Positions 35,204 through 44,495 of a stretch of DNA of 64,000 bases are shown here, piece after piece. Source of the DNA: Hyphomicrobiales bacterium (lineage in GTDB: Bacteria; Pseudomonadota; Alphaproteobacteria; Rhizobiales; Beijerinckiaceae); assembly GCA_027484655.1 (NCBI GenBank), contig JAIXSM010000015.1:30011-94010 (forward strand), read 5' to 3'. The notes below the pieces were generated by a model. That model had not been told where the DNA came from. It ran no database searches and was given only the letters and a program-made list of their open reading frames with translations. Positions within the stretch are counted from its first letter, which is position 1, and each line of letters opens with the position of its first letter. The position numbers and the translations under genes were made by a program.

Positions 35204-36955
35204 TTAATTGGTGAGCTTTATCTCAATCCGACGGTTGCGAGAAAAATCCCCAGGCGATGACCCGGTGGCGACCGGACGATGTTCGCCATGTCCGGCTGCG
35301 ACCATATTGACAGCGGGAACTCCATTCTTTTCCAACATGCGCAGGACAGTGAGAGCCCTGCGGGTAGAAAGCTCCCAATTGTCCTGCAGCCGTCCGCTGG
35401 CGCGAACCGGCTGACGGTCCGTGTGGCCGGTAATCTGCACAACCCATGGCAAATCGTGCGGAATCTTGGATCCAATCGCACCGATCACATGCGCTGCGCT
35501 TTCGACCCGCTGTTGGCCCTCGGGGCTTAGTTCAAATGAACCCGAAGCGAACAGGATCTCAGACTGAATGATAAATCGATCACCCTGAATACCCACGCCC
35601 TCGTAGCCACCAAGTATGTCCGCTAATGATCTCAAAAACTCAGATATAAATGGCTTCAGTCGCGTCATCTTCGAGTTTGCATCTTCAAAGCGCTCAGTTT
35701 CCCGCGCCAATTTTTCCTCTGCTTGCCCGCGAAGCTTTTTCTCTGCTTCCAATTCCGCTGAGAGATTCGCGGCGGCGCCGCGAACTAGGGCGATTTCCGT
35801 CTTGAGAGAGGCCGCAAGCGTCTGCAACTCGTGGTTCTCGCCTCTCATCTTGTCTATACTTGAATCAAGCGCGGCCTCTTTGACGCGGGCCTGCTGCAAA
35901 TCCAGATCCAACGTGTCTCTGGCGCGGCGCATTTCAACAAAAGACATCTCCATTTTGCGCAGACCTTCGACTGCCAGGTCGAGATCAACCTGCAGTCGCT
36001 CGATCCTTGCCTGCCGAGCGGCCGCCTCATCTTTCGCCCGCTCTGCGACCCGTTGCGCTTCCGCTATCTCCTCTTTCATTGAGACGGCGGCCTCGTTTTG
36101 TCGCGCAGCACTTTCGCTGCCCTTCTTTCGCTCTTCCTGCAGTTCCAGAGCAGCGGCAACCACAAGACCTTCGAGTTTCCGAATAGCTTCTGAATGTTCA
36201 AAAAGCTTGCGTTGAAGCTCTTGTGCCTCGGCGCGCAACTCGCCCACACGCTGGCCAGCTGACTGCTCATTAGTTCTCAGCACAGCAATCTGCCTGTTCA
36301 TCGCTTCCAGTTCCGAAAGCTTCGCGTTCAGAAGCGATGTCGCGCTTGCGTAGTTATTCTTAGCCGATTCCAGCTCTCTCCCCTGCTGCGCATACCTTGC
36401 ATCGAGTTCGTCGGATTTCGCGGTAACTCTGGCGCGATCCTCGACGATCGCAGTAATCTCAATGCGGGCTTTTTCGAGCGCATCCTTGGCCACACGAAGC
36501 TCCGCAACCAGAAGGTCACGACGGGCGACAGAATTGGCGAGGTCAGTTCGCAGGGTCGCCATTCCAGTCCGCAGGACTTCACTCTCCTCGATTGAACCCT
36601 GCAAGCCAGCGTGCAATTCCTGAACCTTCTGCAAAAACTGCTGCAGCAACGCTGATTGCGTATTGACCTGCCGATATTGGGTTTCGGTGACGGATACGAG
36701 AACGCGGAACCATCGAAGCGCGTCAGGATAATCCTTTGGCAGGGCGCTTGTCAGATATCCCAGGCCATTCAATGCCTCAAGACAGCCCTGGGACAGACCA
36801 TCCGCCAGGCGTTTCAACTCCGCCTCTCGGGCGTCTTGGGGTAATGCGGCAAAAATATGAGGACTCAACCAAGGTCCCACGCAAGGGCCCTGAGCGGTCG
36901 CTGCGGTTGGCAGCAACAAAGCGACAAACGCAGCCACATAAAACGATCTTCGCAT
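35204..36955 (-). CDS. OmpA-domain envelope protein with long coiled coil
   Basis: This 583-residue protein has a signal peptide (1-21, ending ATAQG). A short helical domain (about 25-90) carries ALNGLGYLTSALPKDYPDAL, reminiscent of a Sel1/TPR unit. A coiled coil of about 330 residues (about 105-440) follows. The C-terminal OmpA-like peptidoglycan-binding domain (about 460-583) has ITGHTDRQPV, NWELSTRRALTVLRML and SRNRRIEIKL. It is predicted to reach across the periplasm and grip peptidoglycan, like MotB- or TolR-linked spacers, but it has no transmembrane anchor beyond the signal. It may be related to the exported block at 21-28.5 kb. Confidence 0.85.
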   Translation of the reverse strand: MRRSFYVAAFVALLLPTAATAQGPCVGPWLSPHIFAALPQDAREAELKRLADGLSQGCLEALNGLGYLTSALPKDYPDALRWFRVLVSVTETQYRQVNTQSALLQQFLQKVQELHAGLQGSIEESEVLRTGMATLRTDLANSVARRDLLVAELRVAKDALEKARIEITAIVEDRARVTAKSDELDARYAQQGRELESAKNNYASATSLLNAKLSELEAMNRQIAVLRTNEQSAGQRVGELRAEAQELQRKLFEHSEAIRKLEGLVVAAALELQEERKKGSESAARQNEAAVSMKEEIAEAQRVAERAKDEAAARQARIERLQVDLDLAVEGLRKMEMSFVEMRRARDTLDLDLQQARVKEAALDSSIDKMRGENHELQTLAASLKTEIALVRGAAANLSAELEAEKKLRGQAEEKLARETERFEDANSKMTRLKPFISEFLRSLADILGGYEGVGIQGDRFIIQSEILFASGSFELSPEGQQRVESAAHVIGAIGSKIPHDLPWVVQITGHTDRQPVRASGRLQDNWELSTRRALTVLRMLEKNGVPAVNMVAAGHGEHRPVATGSSPGDFSRNRRIEIKLTN

Positions 36956-37326
36956 CAGCCCACCAAAGCAAAGTTCAAGTTAATTTGCGAATCTGTCGTC
37001 GCGAGCGTACTCATTTTTCTTGACGCTTCAAGGGCGCCCGACGAACGGGACACTCGCTCTCGCGTGGCCCCCTAAATATAATCTGGCTCCGAGATCGTTT
37101 CAGATGCTGGATTGCCGTGGTGGGCGGTTGAAGCGGCGGGCGACGGCGCCAATTGATAGGCCGCTATCGAGTTGGCTCCTGAAGCGATTCCTTCCTTGAA
37201 AACAAAAGGAGCGGGTTTTTCCCGCTCCTTTTTCATACTGGTCCTTGGAACGTCATAGCGTTGATGCGCTCGAACTCCACGTGGAGGAAATACGCGGTGG
37301 CGGGTCACCAAGTCGATAGCGGCCTA
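36956..37326. other. Gap between two leftward secreted-protein genes
   Basis: This stretch holds the terminator listed separately at 37204-37233 and presumably the promoter of the OmpA-like gene. Apart from these no gene, tRNA or repeat was recognised; short frames are not family-like. Confidence 0.5.
37204..37233 (-). terminator. Rho-independent terminator of the small secreted protein gene
   Basis: AAAAGGAGCGGG-TTTTT-CCCGCTCCTTTTT forms a perfect 12-bp stem (8 bp of it GC-rich) with a 5-nt loop. On the minus strand it is followed by TTTTGTTTTC. It lies about 95 bp after the stop at 37327. The symmetric A/T flanks could let it work in both directions. Confidence 0.85.
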
Positions 37327-37671
37327 TCAATCCGCGCCATCGCCTGCCAGCGGATGGCAGGTGTACCCGATCATGCAGGCCTGATTGTCCTTTGTGCGAA
37401 CGAATTCAGGCACCAGATGGTCCTGAGCGCAGAATTCGGTGTCGTGATAATAGCGGTCCCAGCGGTTGGCGCCCGTCCTCAGAACGACGCCCTGCGGCTG
37501 CGATAACACAAGCTTCCGACCCTGGTCGCAGGTCATCTGCAGCGTGTCGTTCTGCGCTTCAGTGACTGCAGGCCGCGGCAGCAACTTCTTCGTCGGTGTG
37601 CTCTGAGACTGGGCGAACGTGGGCCCTGCGATGGAACAAAGAGCCAATATCACAATCGTCTTCTTCAACAT
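37327..37671 (-). CDS. Small secreted protein, unknown family
   Basis: This 114-residue protein has a signal peptide (KKTIVILALCSIAGPTFAQ). The mature part has three or four cysteines (MTCDQGRK, FCAQDH, ACMIGYTC), which may form disulfides in the periplasm. GGAGGT lies 5 bp before the ATG at 37671, so this start is preferred over the GTG-side extension. It is followed by a strong terminator, consistent with a single-gene transcript. No family recognised. Confidence 0.7.
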   Translation of the reverse strand: MLKKTIVILALCSIAGPTFAQSQSTPTKKLLPRPAVTEAQNDTLQMTCDQGRKLVLSQPQGVVLRTGANRWDRYYHDTEFCAQDHLVPEFVRTKDNQACMIGYTCHPLAGDGAD

Positions 37672-38102
37672 GACAACCTCCACACTAACTGCGTTCGGGA
37701 TGATGATTCAGAGCCCGATCCACGTATAAAATATCTATAGAAATCATTTGTTCCACATTGACTTCGCGCAAACTCATGAAATCCATACTGACTCGGCGCC
37801 GGGGCGCCCAAAGCGGCGCAGCGTACAGCGCAAAGCTTGCGCGCCGATGCTCGCCATAGCGGCGCAGCGGCAACGCTCGCTGAGGCTAGGCAAAACTGAA
37901 GGCGGTGGGCGCGACAGTGTCCTGCCCCCAGAAAACCCTACCATTCGGCGGTCCAAAGAATGGCGGTCAGAGCACTTGTCACACTGAATGCATCTCTCAA
38001 AAACCGTTCATGGAGCTCCACAGTTGATAATTTCCTCAAGACGGTGCAACCTTCAACAAAGGCGATCACGACTTTACAAACAATCATGAAGGGGGGAGCT
38101 CC
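37672..38102. other. Divergent intergenic region
   Basis: This stretch separates the small secreted protein gene (leftward) from a Bug receptor gene (rightward), so it should contain two promoters. Short frames are present, but none has a ribosome site or family features. Confidence 0.4.
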
Positions 38103-39107
38103 ATGAACAGCGATCAGCGTGTCGGGCCGAAGACCAAAGCATATTGGCGGCGGCTTGCCGCATGGGTGACGGCGCTGGTTCTGACTGCGCCTTGCGCCAG
38201 CCAGGCGCAACAAAAGAGTTACCCCGAGACGACTGTGCGGGTGGTGATCGGGTATGCGGCTGGCGGCGGCGCCGACATCCTCGCACGATACTATTCCCAA
38301 AAGCTCCAGGAGATCAGCGGGACGCCTTTCGTCGTCATCAATCGGCCGGGAGCCGCTGGCAATCTCGGGGCGAACTTCGTCGCCAACGCAAAACCAGACG
38401 GCTACACGATCCTGGTCGCCCCAAACGTGGCATTCATTGGCAACGTTCATGCGTTCAAGGATCCCGGCTACCACCCGATCAAGCAGTTTGATGCGGTAGC
38501 GACGTTTGCGCGGCTCCCGTTTGTCGTCGCTGTTGGACCAAACTCGCCCATAAACTCGCTGGCTGACCTCCAACGGCTCGTGATCGAGAAAGGCGGCAAG
38601 GCGACTTACGGTGGCACGACGACGACAGCGATCGTCGCGGCTGAACTGCTGCTGGCGCGCTTTGGCGGCAAAGCGACGAGAGTGCCCTACAAGTCGATGG
38701 GCGATTCCGTCGGCGACCTTTCGTCGGGACTTGATTTTGTCATCCCCGATTCGACGTTTGCCGTTGGTCAGGCGAGGGCCGGCCGCATGAAGCTGCTCGC
38801 CGTGACCCTCGCAAAACGAAGCGACGCCGCGCCCGAATTGCCAAGCGCTCTCGAACAGGGCTTTCCGGACGTCGACATCGCGGCCTGGTTCGGGGCCTAC
38901 GCGCCAAAGGGCACGCCCAGACAGGCGATCACGAAGCTTGAAACCATGTTCAATCAGATATCCGGGAGCGCCGAGACGCGCGCTTATTTACTGAACGTCG
39001 CCACAGAGGCGTTCCCCAATTCCTCCGCGACGCTCGCCGAAATGATGGCGCAGGAGCTCAAGCAATGGGGAGAGCTGATGGAAAAGGCGGGCATCGAGAA
39101 ACAATAA
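38103..39107 (+). CDS. Bug-family (TctC-like) periplasmic solute receptor
   Basis: This 334-residue receptor has a longer N-terminal signal (hydrophobic core AAWVTALVLTAPCASQA). The Bug core includes VRVVIGYAAGGGADILARYY, INRPGAAGNLGANFVA and ATRVPYKSMGDSVGDL, the last typical of the ligand pocket in the second lobe. AAGGGGGGAG stands 5 bp before the ATG. It stands alone, with an IS3 remnant downstream and no transporter membrane genes. It differs in sequence from the pair at 19721 and 32557. Confidence 0.92.
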   Translation: MNSDQRVGPKTKAYWRRLAAWVTALVLTAPCASQAQQKSYPETTVRVVIGYAAGGGADILARYYSQKLQEISGTPFVVINRPGAAGNLGANFVANAKPDGYTILVAPNVAFIGNVHAFKDPGYHPIKQFDAVATFARLPFVVAVGPNSPINSLADLQRLVIEKGGKATYGGTTTTAIVAAELLLARFGGKATRVPYKSMGDSVGDLSSGLDFVIPDSTFAVGQARAGRMKLLAVTLAKRSDAAPELPSALEQGFPDVDIAAWFGAYAPKGTPRQAITKLETMFNQISGSAETRAYLLNVATEAFPNSSATLAEMMAQELKQWGELMEKAGIEKQ

Positions 39108-39230
39108 TTCCGATCGCCGCTCACGCGCTCCCCTGCATGCGGTCGCGCATTCAGCGCGTCCGATACGCCACTGGACAGCGCTCGCGCCGGATTTGCGGGA
39201 GGCCCGAACGCCTGGGAAGGTCGAGCCGTC

Positions 39231-39850
39231 ATGAGCAAGACCACAAGCAAGTTTACACCTGAGGTCCGTGCGCGGGCTTCACGGCTGGTTCCGGACAACG
39301 AAGTCAGAACTCCTCCCGCTGGAAGTCGGTCACGTCGACCACGGCACAGACCGGCTGCACGTCGCAAAGCCTGAAGAATTGGGTCAACAAGGCCGAGATC
39401 ACCAGCGGTAAGCGACCGGGCCTCCTGACCGGAATGGCCGAGCAGCTGAAAGCCCCTGAGCGCGAGAGCCGCAAGCCGCATCAGGCCAACGCCATCCTCC
39501 GCAATGCAGCTGCATATGTTGCAATGGCGGACCTCGACCGCGGGTCGCAGTAACGGTGTCGGAACCCGACGCGCATCGGGATGCGCACGGGGTCGAGCCG
39601 ATCTGCAACGTTCTGACGATCGCCCCGTCCACCTACTATAATCATCTCGTCAAACGGGCTGGCGCCGCCCGGCAATCTGTCCAAACGCGGCGGGACCAAG
39701 CGCTGCGCCCGGAGATCCGCCATGTATTCAGACGCAACTGGAGCGTCTGCGGCGTTTGCAGCGTCTGGCGCCAACGGCGTCGTGAAGGCGTCGATGTTGC
39801 TCTGGAAAATGATGCCCTGGCAGCCCGACTGGACCAAATCAGCCCCCAGC
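39231..39850 (+). pseudogene. IS3-family insertion sequence remnant (orfA and start of orfB)
   Basis: The ATG at 39231 opens MSKTTSKFTPEVRARASRLV, the classic orfA start of an IS3 subgroup, which degrades within 25 codons. Further on, SLKNWVNKAEITSGK-like and AAAYVAMADLDR-like pieces of orfA are readable. From about 39570, HRDAHGVEPICNVLTIAPST and LRPEIRHVFRRNWSVCGV match the N-terminus of orfB. The integrase core is absent, so the element is dead and truncated. Confidence 0.8.
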
Positions 39851-40020
39851 AACCCCGGGGCGGTTCACAAATGCGAGCCACACACTCCAATAGCGCATAC
39901 ACCGGAGCGCAGAACATTTTCTCCCCAAGGCGACTGTGTGCGCAAGCCAGATTTGGGCTTCAACACGCCGACACCCTGCGCCGACGCAAAACTGTCATGT
40001 TATGACAGTAGTGTCGTTAC

Positions 40021-41202
40021 ATGCGGATCTTGATGTTATCTGATGTCTACTTTCCGAGGGTCAACGGCGTCTCCACGTCGATCAAGACCTTCCGCGACGA
40101 CATTCACAATCTCGGGCACCAGTGCACGCTTGTGGCGCCGGAGTACCCGCATTCGCCTGAGGACTCAGACGACGACAACATCTTGCGAATTCCCTCGTGG
40201 CGCGTGCCGTTTGACCCGGAAGACCGCCTCCTCGTTTGGCCGAGGCTGATGGCATGGGCATCCACACTGAAGCCTGGCGCGTATGACGTTATCCATGTTC
40301 AGACGCCATTCACCGCCCATTACGCCGGAACGCGTTTGGCGCAACGACTTGGCGCACCGCTCGTAGAAACCTACCACACTTACTTCGAGCATTACCTGCA
40401 TCATTATGTGCCTGCGCTGCCGCCAGCTTTAACGAAGTCTTTCGCACGTCGAATCACCGTGTCCCAGTGCCATTCCGCCGCGCACATCATCTCGCCTTCC
40501 CGCCAGATGGCAGACGCCCTGCGGGAGTATGGCGTGAACTCCCCGATCACGACACTTCCGACCGGGATGCCGGCGACCGCTTTCATCAAGGGTGATAGAG
40601 GTCGATTCCGAGCGCTCAACGGCATTCCAGAGGATAGACCTGTGGCGCTGTTCGTCGGTCGGGTCGCCCACGAGAAAAACATCGACTTCCTGCTGCGTAT
40701 GGCGGTTGAGTTGCGTCAGCGCATACCAGACATTCTCTTGCTGATTGCCGGAGAAGGGCCCGCTGAACGGCATATTCGGGTGCTGATCGGCGCGCTGGAC
40801 CTGGGCAGCAACGTGCGTCTTCTCGGCAATATGGACCGTGGGCAAACGCTTCGCGACTGCTACCGCGCCGCGGACGTCTTCGTGTTTGCGTCACGAACGG
40901 AGACGCAAGGTCTCGTTCTCCTTGAAGCGATGGCGCAGGGCACACCCGTTGTTTCCACTGCCGTTATGGGGACGGCAGACGTGCTGGCCGGCATGCACGG
41001 GGCCACAGTAGCGCCTGAGAATGAGGCCGAGTTCGCGCGACTCGCGGCGGAAATCCTGAGGTCGCCTGAACAAAGGTCGAAGCTTTCACTTCTCGCCGAG
41101 GCGGACGCGCAGGCATGGTCCTCGCGCCGGTTCGCCGAGCGCCTCATTGGGCTCTACGAGGGCCTCGCCGCCGCGCCTTCTCCTGAAAGGGTCGCAGCAT
41201 GA
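40021..41202 (+). CDS. GT4-family glycosyltransferase
   Basis: This 393-residue GT-B fold enzyme has the N-terminal LSDVYFPRVNGVSTSIKTFR, common in Rhizobiales lipid- or wall-directed glycosyltransferases. The C-terminal donor site has VALFVGRVAHEKNIDFLL and the EX7E motif region in VFASRTETQGLVLLEAMAQG. It shares an ATGA overlap with the following PAP2 phosphatase gene, so the two are translationally coupled and probably act on one lipid or lipid-linked sugar. The donor and acceptor are unknown; glycolipid mannosyl- or glucosyltransferase is a guess from family context. Confidence 0.92.
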   Translation: MRILMLSDVYFPRVNGVSTSIKTFRDDIHNLGHQCTLVAPEYPHSPEDSDDDNILRIPSWRVPFDPEDRLLVWPRLMAWASTLKPGAYDVIHVQTPFTAHYAGTRLAQRLGAPLVETYHTYFEHYLHHYVPALPPALTKSFARRITVSQCHSAAHIISPSRQMADALREYGVNSPITTLPTGMPATAFIKGDRGRFRALNGIPEDRPVALFVGRVAHEKNIDFLLRMAVELRQRIPDILLLIAGEGPAERHIRVLIGALDLGSNVRLLGNMDRGQTLRDCYRAADVFVFASRTETQGLVLLEAMAQGTPVVSTAVMGTADVLAGMHGATVAPENEAEFARLAAEILRSPEQRSKLSLLAEADAQAWSSRRFAERLIGLYEGLAAAPSPERVAA

Positions 41203-41747
41203 CCGTCAACGCGCTCTTCGCCAGGGCTGATACAGCCGAGCAGCGACTCTGTCGCTTTGCAAACCGCGCCTGTAAGCGGCCCGCCGTTCGTGGCGTCTTT
41301 CGCGTTGTCAGCCGTCTCGGCGATGGCGTGTTCTGGTTTGCGCTTATTGCGCTCATGCCGCTCATCTTATGGGGCGAGCAACTGCACGACGGCTTCAGAG
41401 CCGCCACACACATGCTGTGTGCCGCCGCCGTCGGGCTTGCGACATACAAGATCCTGAAAAGCAGGCTCGTGCGGGAGCGCCCGTTTATTTCCTTCGAGGC
41501 GATCGAGTGCGCCATGCCGCCGCTCGACCGCTATAGCTTCCCCTCGGGCCACACGCTCCACGCTGTGCTTTTCACAAGCATCGCGATCGTCTATGCACCC
41601 GCGCTCGCGGTCGTACTTGTACCGTTTGCCACCCTCGTCGCCATGTCGCGCGTGGTCCTTGGGCTTCACTATCCCTCTGATGTCCTTGTTGGCGCCTTCC
41701 TTGGTTGGCTGATTGCGCGGCTGAGCTGGGCCTTCATCGCCATCTGA
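41199..41747 (+). CDS. PAP2-family membrane phosphatase
   Basis: This 182-residue multi-pass protein carries the three phosphatidic-acid-phosphatase-2 motifs: KxxxxxxRP as KSRLVRERPF, PSGH in FPSGHTLHAV, and SRxxxxxHxxxD in SRVVLGLHYPSD. It would dephosphorylate a lipid phosphate or polyprenyl pyrophosphate at the membrane. Translational coupling with the GT4 gene suggests a joint lipid-glycosylation or recycling pathway. Confidence 0.93.
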   Translation: MTVNALFARADTAEQRLCRFANRACKRPAVRGVFRVVSRLGDGVFWFALIALMPLILWGEQLHDGFRAATHMLCAAAVGLATYKILKSRLVRERPFISFEAIECAMPPLDRYSFPSGHTLHAVLFTSIAIVYAPALAVVLVPFATLVAMSRVVLGLHYPSDVLVGAFLGWLIARLSWAFIAI

Positions 41748-42047
41748 TGCTTTGCGGCAAGCCAGAAAGTCCTGCGCTTGCTCGCAAACGGAGCAGCTCG
41801 CGGGCCTGTTCCGCCGGTCTGTAGCTTGATGATCCTGGATGCGTGTGGGTCCAGACGCGCCTGAGCGATGGGGAGGCGTATCGCGGCAGGCTTGAGCTGT
41901 TGGGCATCGAACAGATACTCTTCGCCGATCCGGTGGCCCGCGTGTCACGGATCCGTCGCAGAAGCGTCGTACTAATCCGGGCAAACCCCGTCGGATGGGG
42001 ATTTTTGCAAACTGCGTCACTGGGGCGCTTTGGAGTTAGAACCCACC
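41748..42047. other. Gap of 300 bp without a recognised gene
   Basis: A plus-strand frame from about 41846 reads VWVQTRLSDGEAYRGRLELL and then IEQILFADPVARVSRI, which looks protein-like. It lacks a supported start and runs antisense-free into the next gene's leader, so it may be decayed. The promoter of the phytase-like gene should be here. Confidence 0.35.
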
Positions 42048-44249
42048 ATGAGCCTCAAGCTTTTTCTCGCCGCCGCCTTCTTCTTGCCCGCTGCAGCGCA
42101 CGCGCAGGACGCAAGGATGTTCAACCGCATCGCGACCATAGAAGCGGTCCGAATGCTGCCCCAGGACCGCGACAGAGCGAAGAAGTCCATTGCGGAGATT
42201 GTCGCCGCCAGCCAGGACGGCACAACGCTCATCTACGTTGACGGCGAGCAGAATGGTTTGGGCTTTGTCGATATTTCCGATCCAGCCGCCCCACGCCCTG
42301 CCGGTTTCCTGCCGCTGAAAGGCGAACTGACCTCGGTCGCCGTACGCGGGGCGCGGGCGTACACCGTCGTTGATACTTCGCCGAACAAGCGCGAGCCCTC
42401 AGGTTACGTCGCCGTCGTCGATGTAGCCTCTCGCCGCGAGGTGATGCGTTGTGAACTCGGCGGACAACCGGACTCGAACGTTGTCAGCATGGACGGCCGG
42501 TTTCTTGTCGTCGTCATTGAGAACGAGCGTGATGAGAAGCTCAATCGCGGCGAAATCCCACAATTGCCCCCGGGCAATCTGACGATTGTGCCGATTTCGG
42601 AAGCTGGGCTTGATTGTGGAGGTCTTCGACGCGTCGATCTGACTGGTCTTGCAGCGGTTGCGCCCGAAGACCCCGAGCCCGAGTTCGTCGATGTAAACTC
42701 CCGTGGCGAAGCGGTCGTTACCCTTCAGGAGAACAACCATATCGTCATTGTCGATATCGCATCAGCACGCGTGACAGCGCATTTCTCCGCCGGAGTCGTG
42801 ACGCTCGACAAAGTCGATGCGAGGCGTGACGGAGTAATCAGCCCCACACAGCGCCTTGAGAACGTCGTGCGCGAGCCTGATGCAGTGAAGTGGCTCGACA
42901 ACGAGCGCTTCGTCACCGCCAACGAGGGCGATTACCGCAACGGGTCGCGCGGGTTCACGATCTTCCGCCGTGATGGGACGATTGAATGGGACTCGGGCAA
43001 TTTCCTTGAGCATCTCGCTATTTCGCTCGGGCATTATCCGGAGATGCGTTCAGGCAATCGCGGCAACGAACCGGAAGGCGTTGAGGTCGCGACCTTTGAC
43101 GGTGAGCGGCTTATTTTTATCGGCTCGGAGCGGGCGTCGCTCGTGAGCGTGTGGCGTGACGAAGGCCCGGGCAAGGCCCCCACATTCCTGCAGGCCCTTC
43201 CTGCAGGCGTAGCGCCCGAGGGGCTGCTCGCTATCCCTGCGCGGGGCCTGTTCGTCGCCGCCGCAGAGGCCGACAACCCTGAAACGGGCCTTCGCTCGAC
43301 GCTAACGATCTATCGTCGCTCAACCATGCCCGCCGCATATCCGACCATTCGTTCGGAGAACGGCCCTGATGGCGCGCCGCTGCCGTGGGGCGCCTTGTCG
43401 GGCTTCGCCGCCGATCCAAATGTCGCCGGCCGGCTCTATGCCGTGACGGATTCCTTCTACACCGAGGCTCAGATCCTTACGGTCGATGCGACTCAGACGC
43501 CTGCGCGCATCACCGCCGCCGTCACCGTCTCGCGCGATGGCAAGCCCGCCACGGGGCTCGACATTGAAGGCATTGCGATGCGCTCCGGCGGCGGGTTCTG
43601 GCTTGCCTCCGAGGGCAACCCTGAGCGCAAGGAAGGTGTCTTGCCGGATCGGCTCCTGGCCGTCTCAGCCTCTGGAGTCATTGAGGCGGAACATCTCTTG
43701 CCTCAGGCGATCGCCGGACAAGCTGTCCGCTTCGGCTTCGAAGGCGTCACCGCCACCGGGTCCGGCGCGGACGAGGTCGTGTGGCTTGCTGTGCAGCGCG
43801 AGTGGAAGGACGATCCCAAGGGACTGACGAAAATCGTCCGGTTCAAGCCTTCGACAAAGGAATGGGGTGTTTACCACTATCCTCTCGGAGCCACCTCCGC
43901 CGGTTGGATGGGCTTGTCCGAGATCACCGCCGTAGGGCAGGACGAGTTCATCGTCATCGAGCGCAACAACCAGTGGGGCGACCTTGCGATCAAGCGTCTT
44001 TACCGGTTCTCGGTGGCGGGTCTTGCTCCGGCGGCGCCAGGCGCAGCGAACGTCCCGGTCTTGAAAAAGACCCTGTTTCGCGACGTTGTTCCGGACCTCG
44101 CAAAGTCAGGCGGTGTAGTGCTCGAAAAGCTTGAGAGCTTTGCGATAGATCGCAGCGGAGAAATGTACGCTGTCACTGACAACGATGGGGTTCAAGGCGT
44201 GTCAGGCGAGACCCAGTTTCTGCGCCTTGGCCGTTTTACGAACCGCTAG
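42048..44249 (+). CDS. Secreted esterase-like/phytase-like beta-propeller protein
   Basis: This 733-residue protein has a signal peptide (residues 1-19, ending AAHAQ). The N-terminal half is a beta-propeller (about 30-430) with repeated strands such as VAVVDVASRREVMRCEL and IVIVDIASARVTAHFS. The C-terminal half matches the esterase-like phytase family (WGALSGFAADPNVAGRLYAV, LDIEGIAMRSGGGFWLASEG, and QDEFIVIERNNQWGD near the end). Relatives are often annotated as phytase-like without proven activity. The ATG at 42048 is preferred because it opens the signal peptide. The stop overlaps a palindromic repeat by 2 bp. Confidence 0.88.
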   Translation: MSLKLFLAAAFFLPAAAHAQDARMFNRIATIEAVRMLPQDRDRAKKSIAEIVAASQDGTTLIYVDGEQNGLGFVDISDPAAPRPAGFLPLKGELTSVAVRGARAYTVVDTSPNKREPSGYVAVVDVASRREVMRCELGGQPDSNVVSMDGRFLVVVIENERDEKLNRGEIPQLPPGNLTIVPISEAGLDCGGLRRVDLTGLAAVAPEDPEPEFVDVNSRGEAVVTLQENNHIVIVDIASARVTAHFSAGVVTLDKVDARRDGVISPTQRLENVVREPDAVKWLDNERFVTANEGDYRNGSRGFTIFRRDGTIEWDSGNFLEHLAISLGHYPEMRSGNRGNEPEGVEVATFDGERLIFIGSERASLVSVWRDEGPGKAPTFLQALPAGVAPEGLLAIPARGLFVAAAEADNPETGLRSTLTIYRRSTMPAAYPTIRSENGPDGAPLPWGALSGFAADPNVAGRLYAVTDSFYTEAQILTVDATQTPARITAAVTVSRDGKPATGLDIEGIAMRSGGGFWLASEGNPERKEGVLPDRLLAVSASGVIEAEHLLPQAIAGQAVRFGFEGVTATGSGADEVVWLAVQREWKDDPKGLTKIVRFKPSTKEWGVYHYPLGATSAGWMGLSEITAVGQDEFIVIERNNQWGDLAIKRLYRFSVAGLAPAAPGAANVPVLKKTLFRDVVPDLAKSGGVVLEKLESFAIDRSGEMYAVTDNDGVQGVSGETQFLRLGRFTNR

Positions 44250-44351
44250 ACCAGAAACCGACCTGATTGCATCAGGTCGTCCGGTCTCGCTTCTTGTTTC
44301 TTCCGCATTTTCTTACGTCCAACCGGCAGCCACTTGGACGGAAAATGCTCT
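44248..44351 (-). repeat. Two-hairpin intergenic repeat, copy 2 (inverted)
   Basis: The reverse complement matches the repeat at 28910-29012 over its whole length, with the same GCATTTTC/GAAAATGC and CGTCCAA/TTGGACG stems and the same CGACCTGAT/ATCAGGTCG inner stem. The outer stem of the second hairpin differs: a G:C pair has become C:G and another is now G:U, so pairing is kept. It begins inside the stop codon of the phytase-like gene. Confidence 0.85.
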
Positions 44352-44391
44352 GGTTCTCCATAAATCCCTCGTAGAGGGGTGAAGACGCCGA

Positions 44392-44423
44392 CGGCAGGGG
44401 GTTTCTATAGGATCCCCCTGCCG
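44392..44423. terminator. Perfect 10-bp hairpin between convergent genes
   Basis: CGGCAGGGGG and CCCCCTGCCG pair perfectly around a 12-nt loop. It lies between the rightward phytase-like gene and the leftward deacetylase-fold gene. The T content after it is modest (ATCTTAT), so it is a probable rather than textbook rho-independent terminator. Confidence 0.55.
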
Positions 44424-44495
44424 ATCTTATAGCGCCTGGCTCGTCCCACCTTATTTACACACGTCAGAGCGCCTGCGCTCGGATCGGGTTGCGCT

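Noticed and set aside
37072..37311. A 79-codon frame across the terminator on the minus strand
   Set aside because: It spans a strong rho-independent terminator and has no ribosome site or family.
19359..44351. An integrative element bounded by tRNA-Thr and an att repeat
   Set aside because: No integrase and no repeat of the tRNA 3' end were found downstream, so integration at the tRNA is only a possibility.
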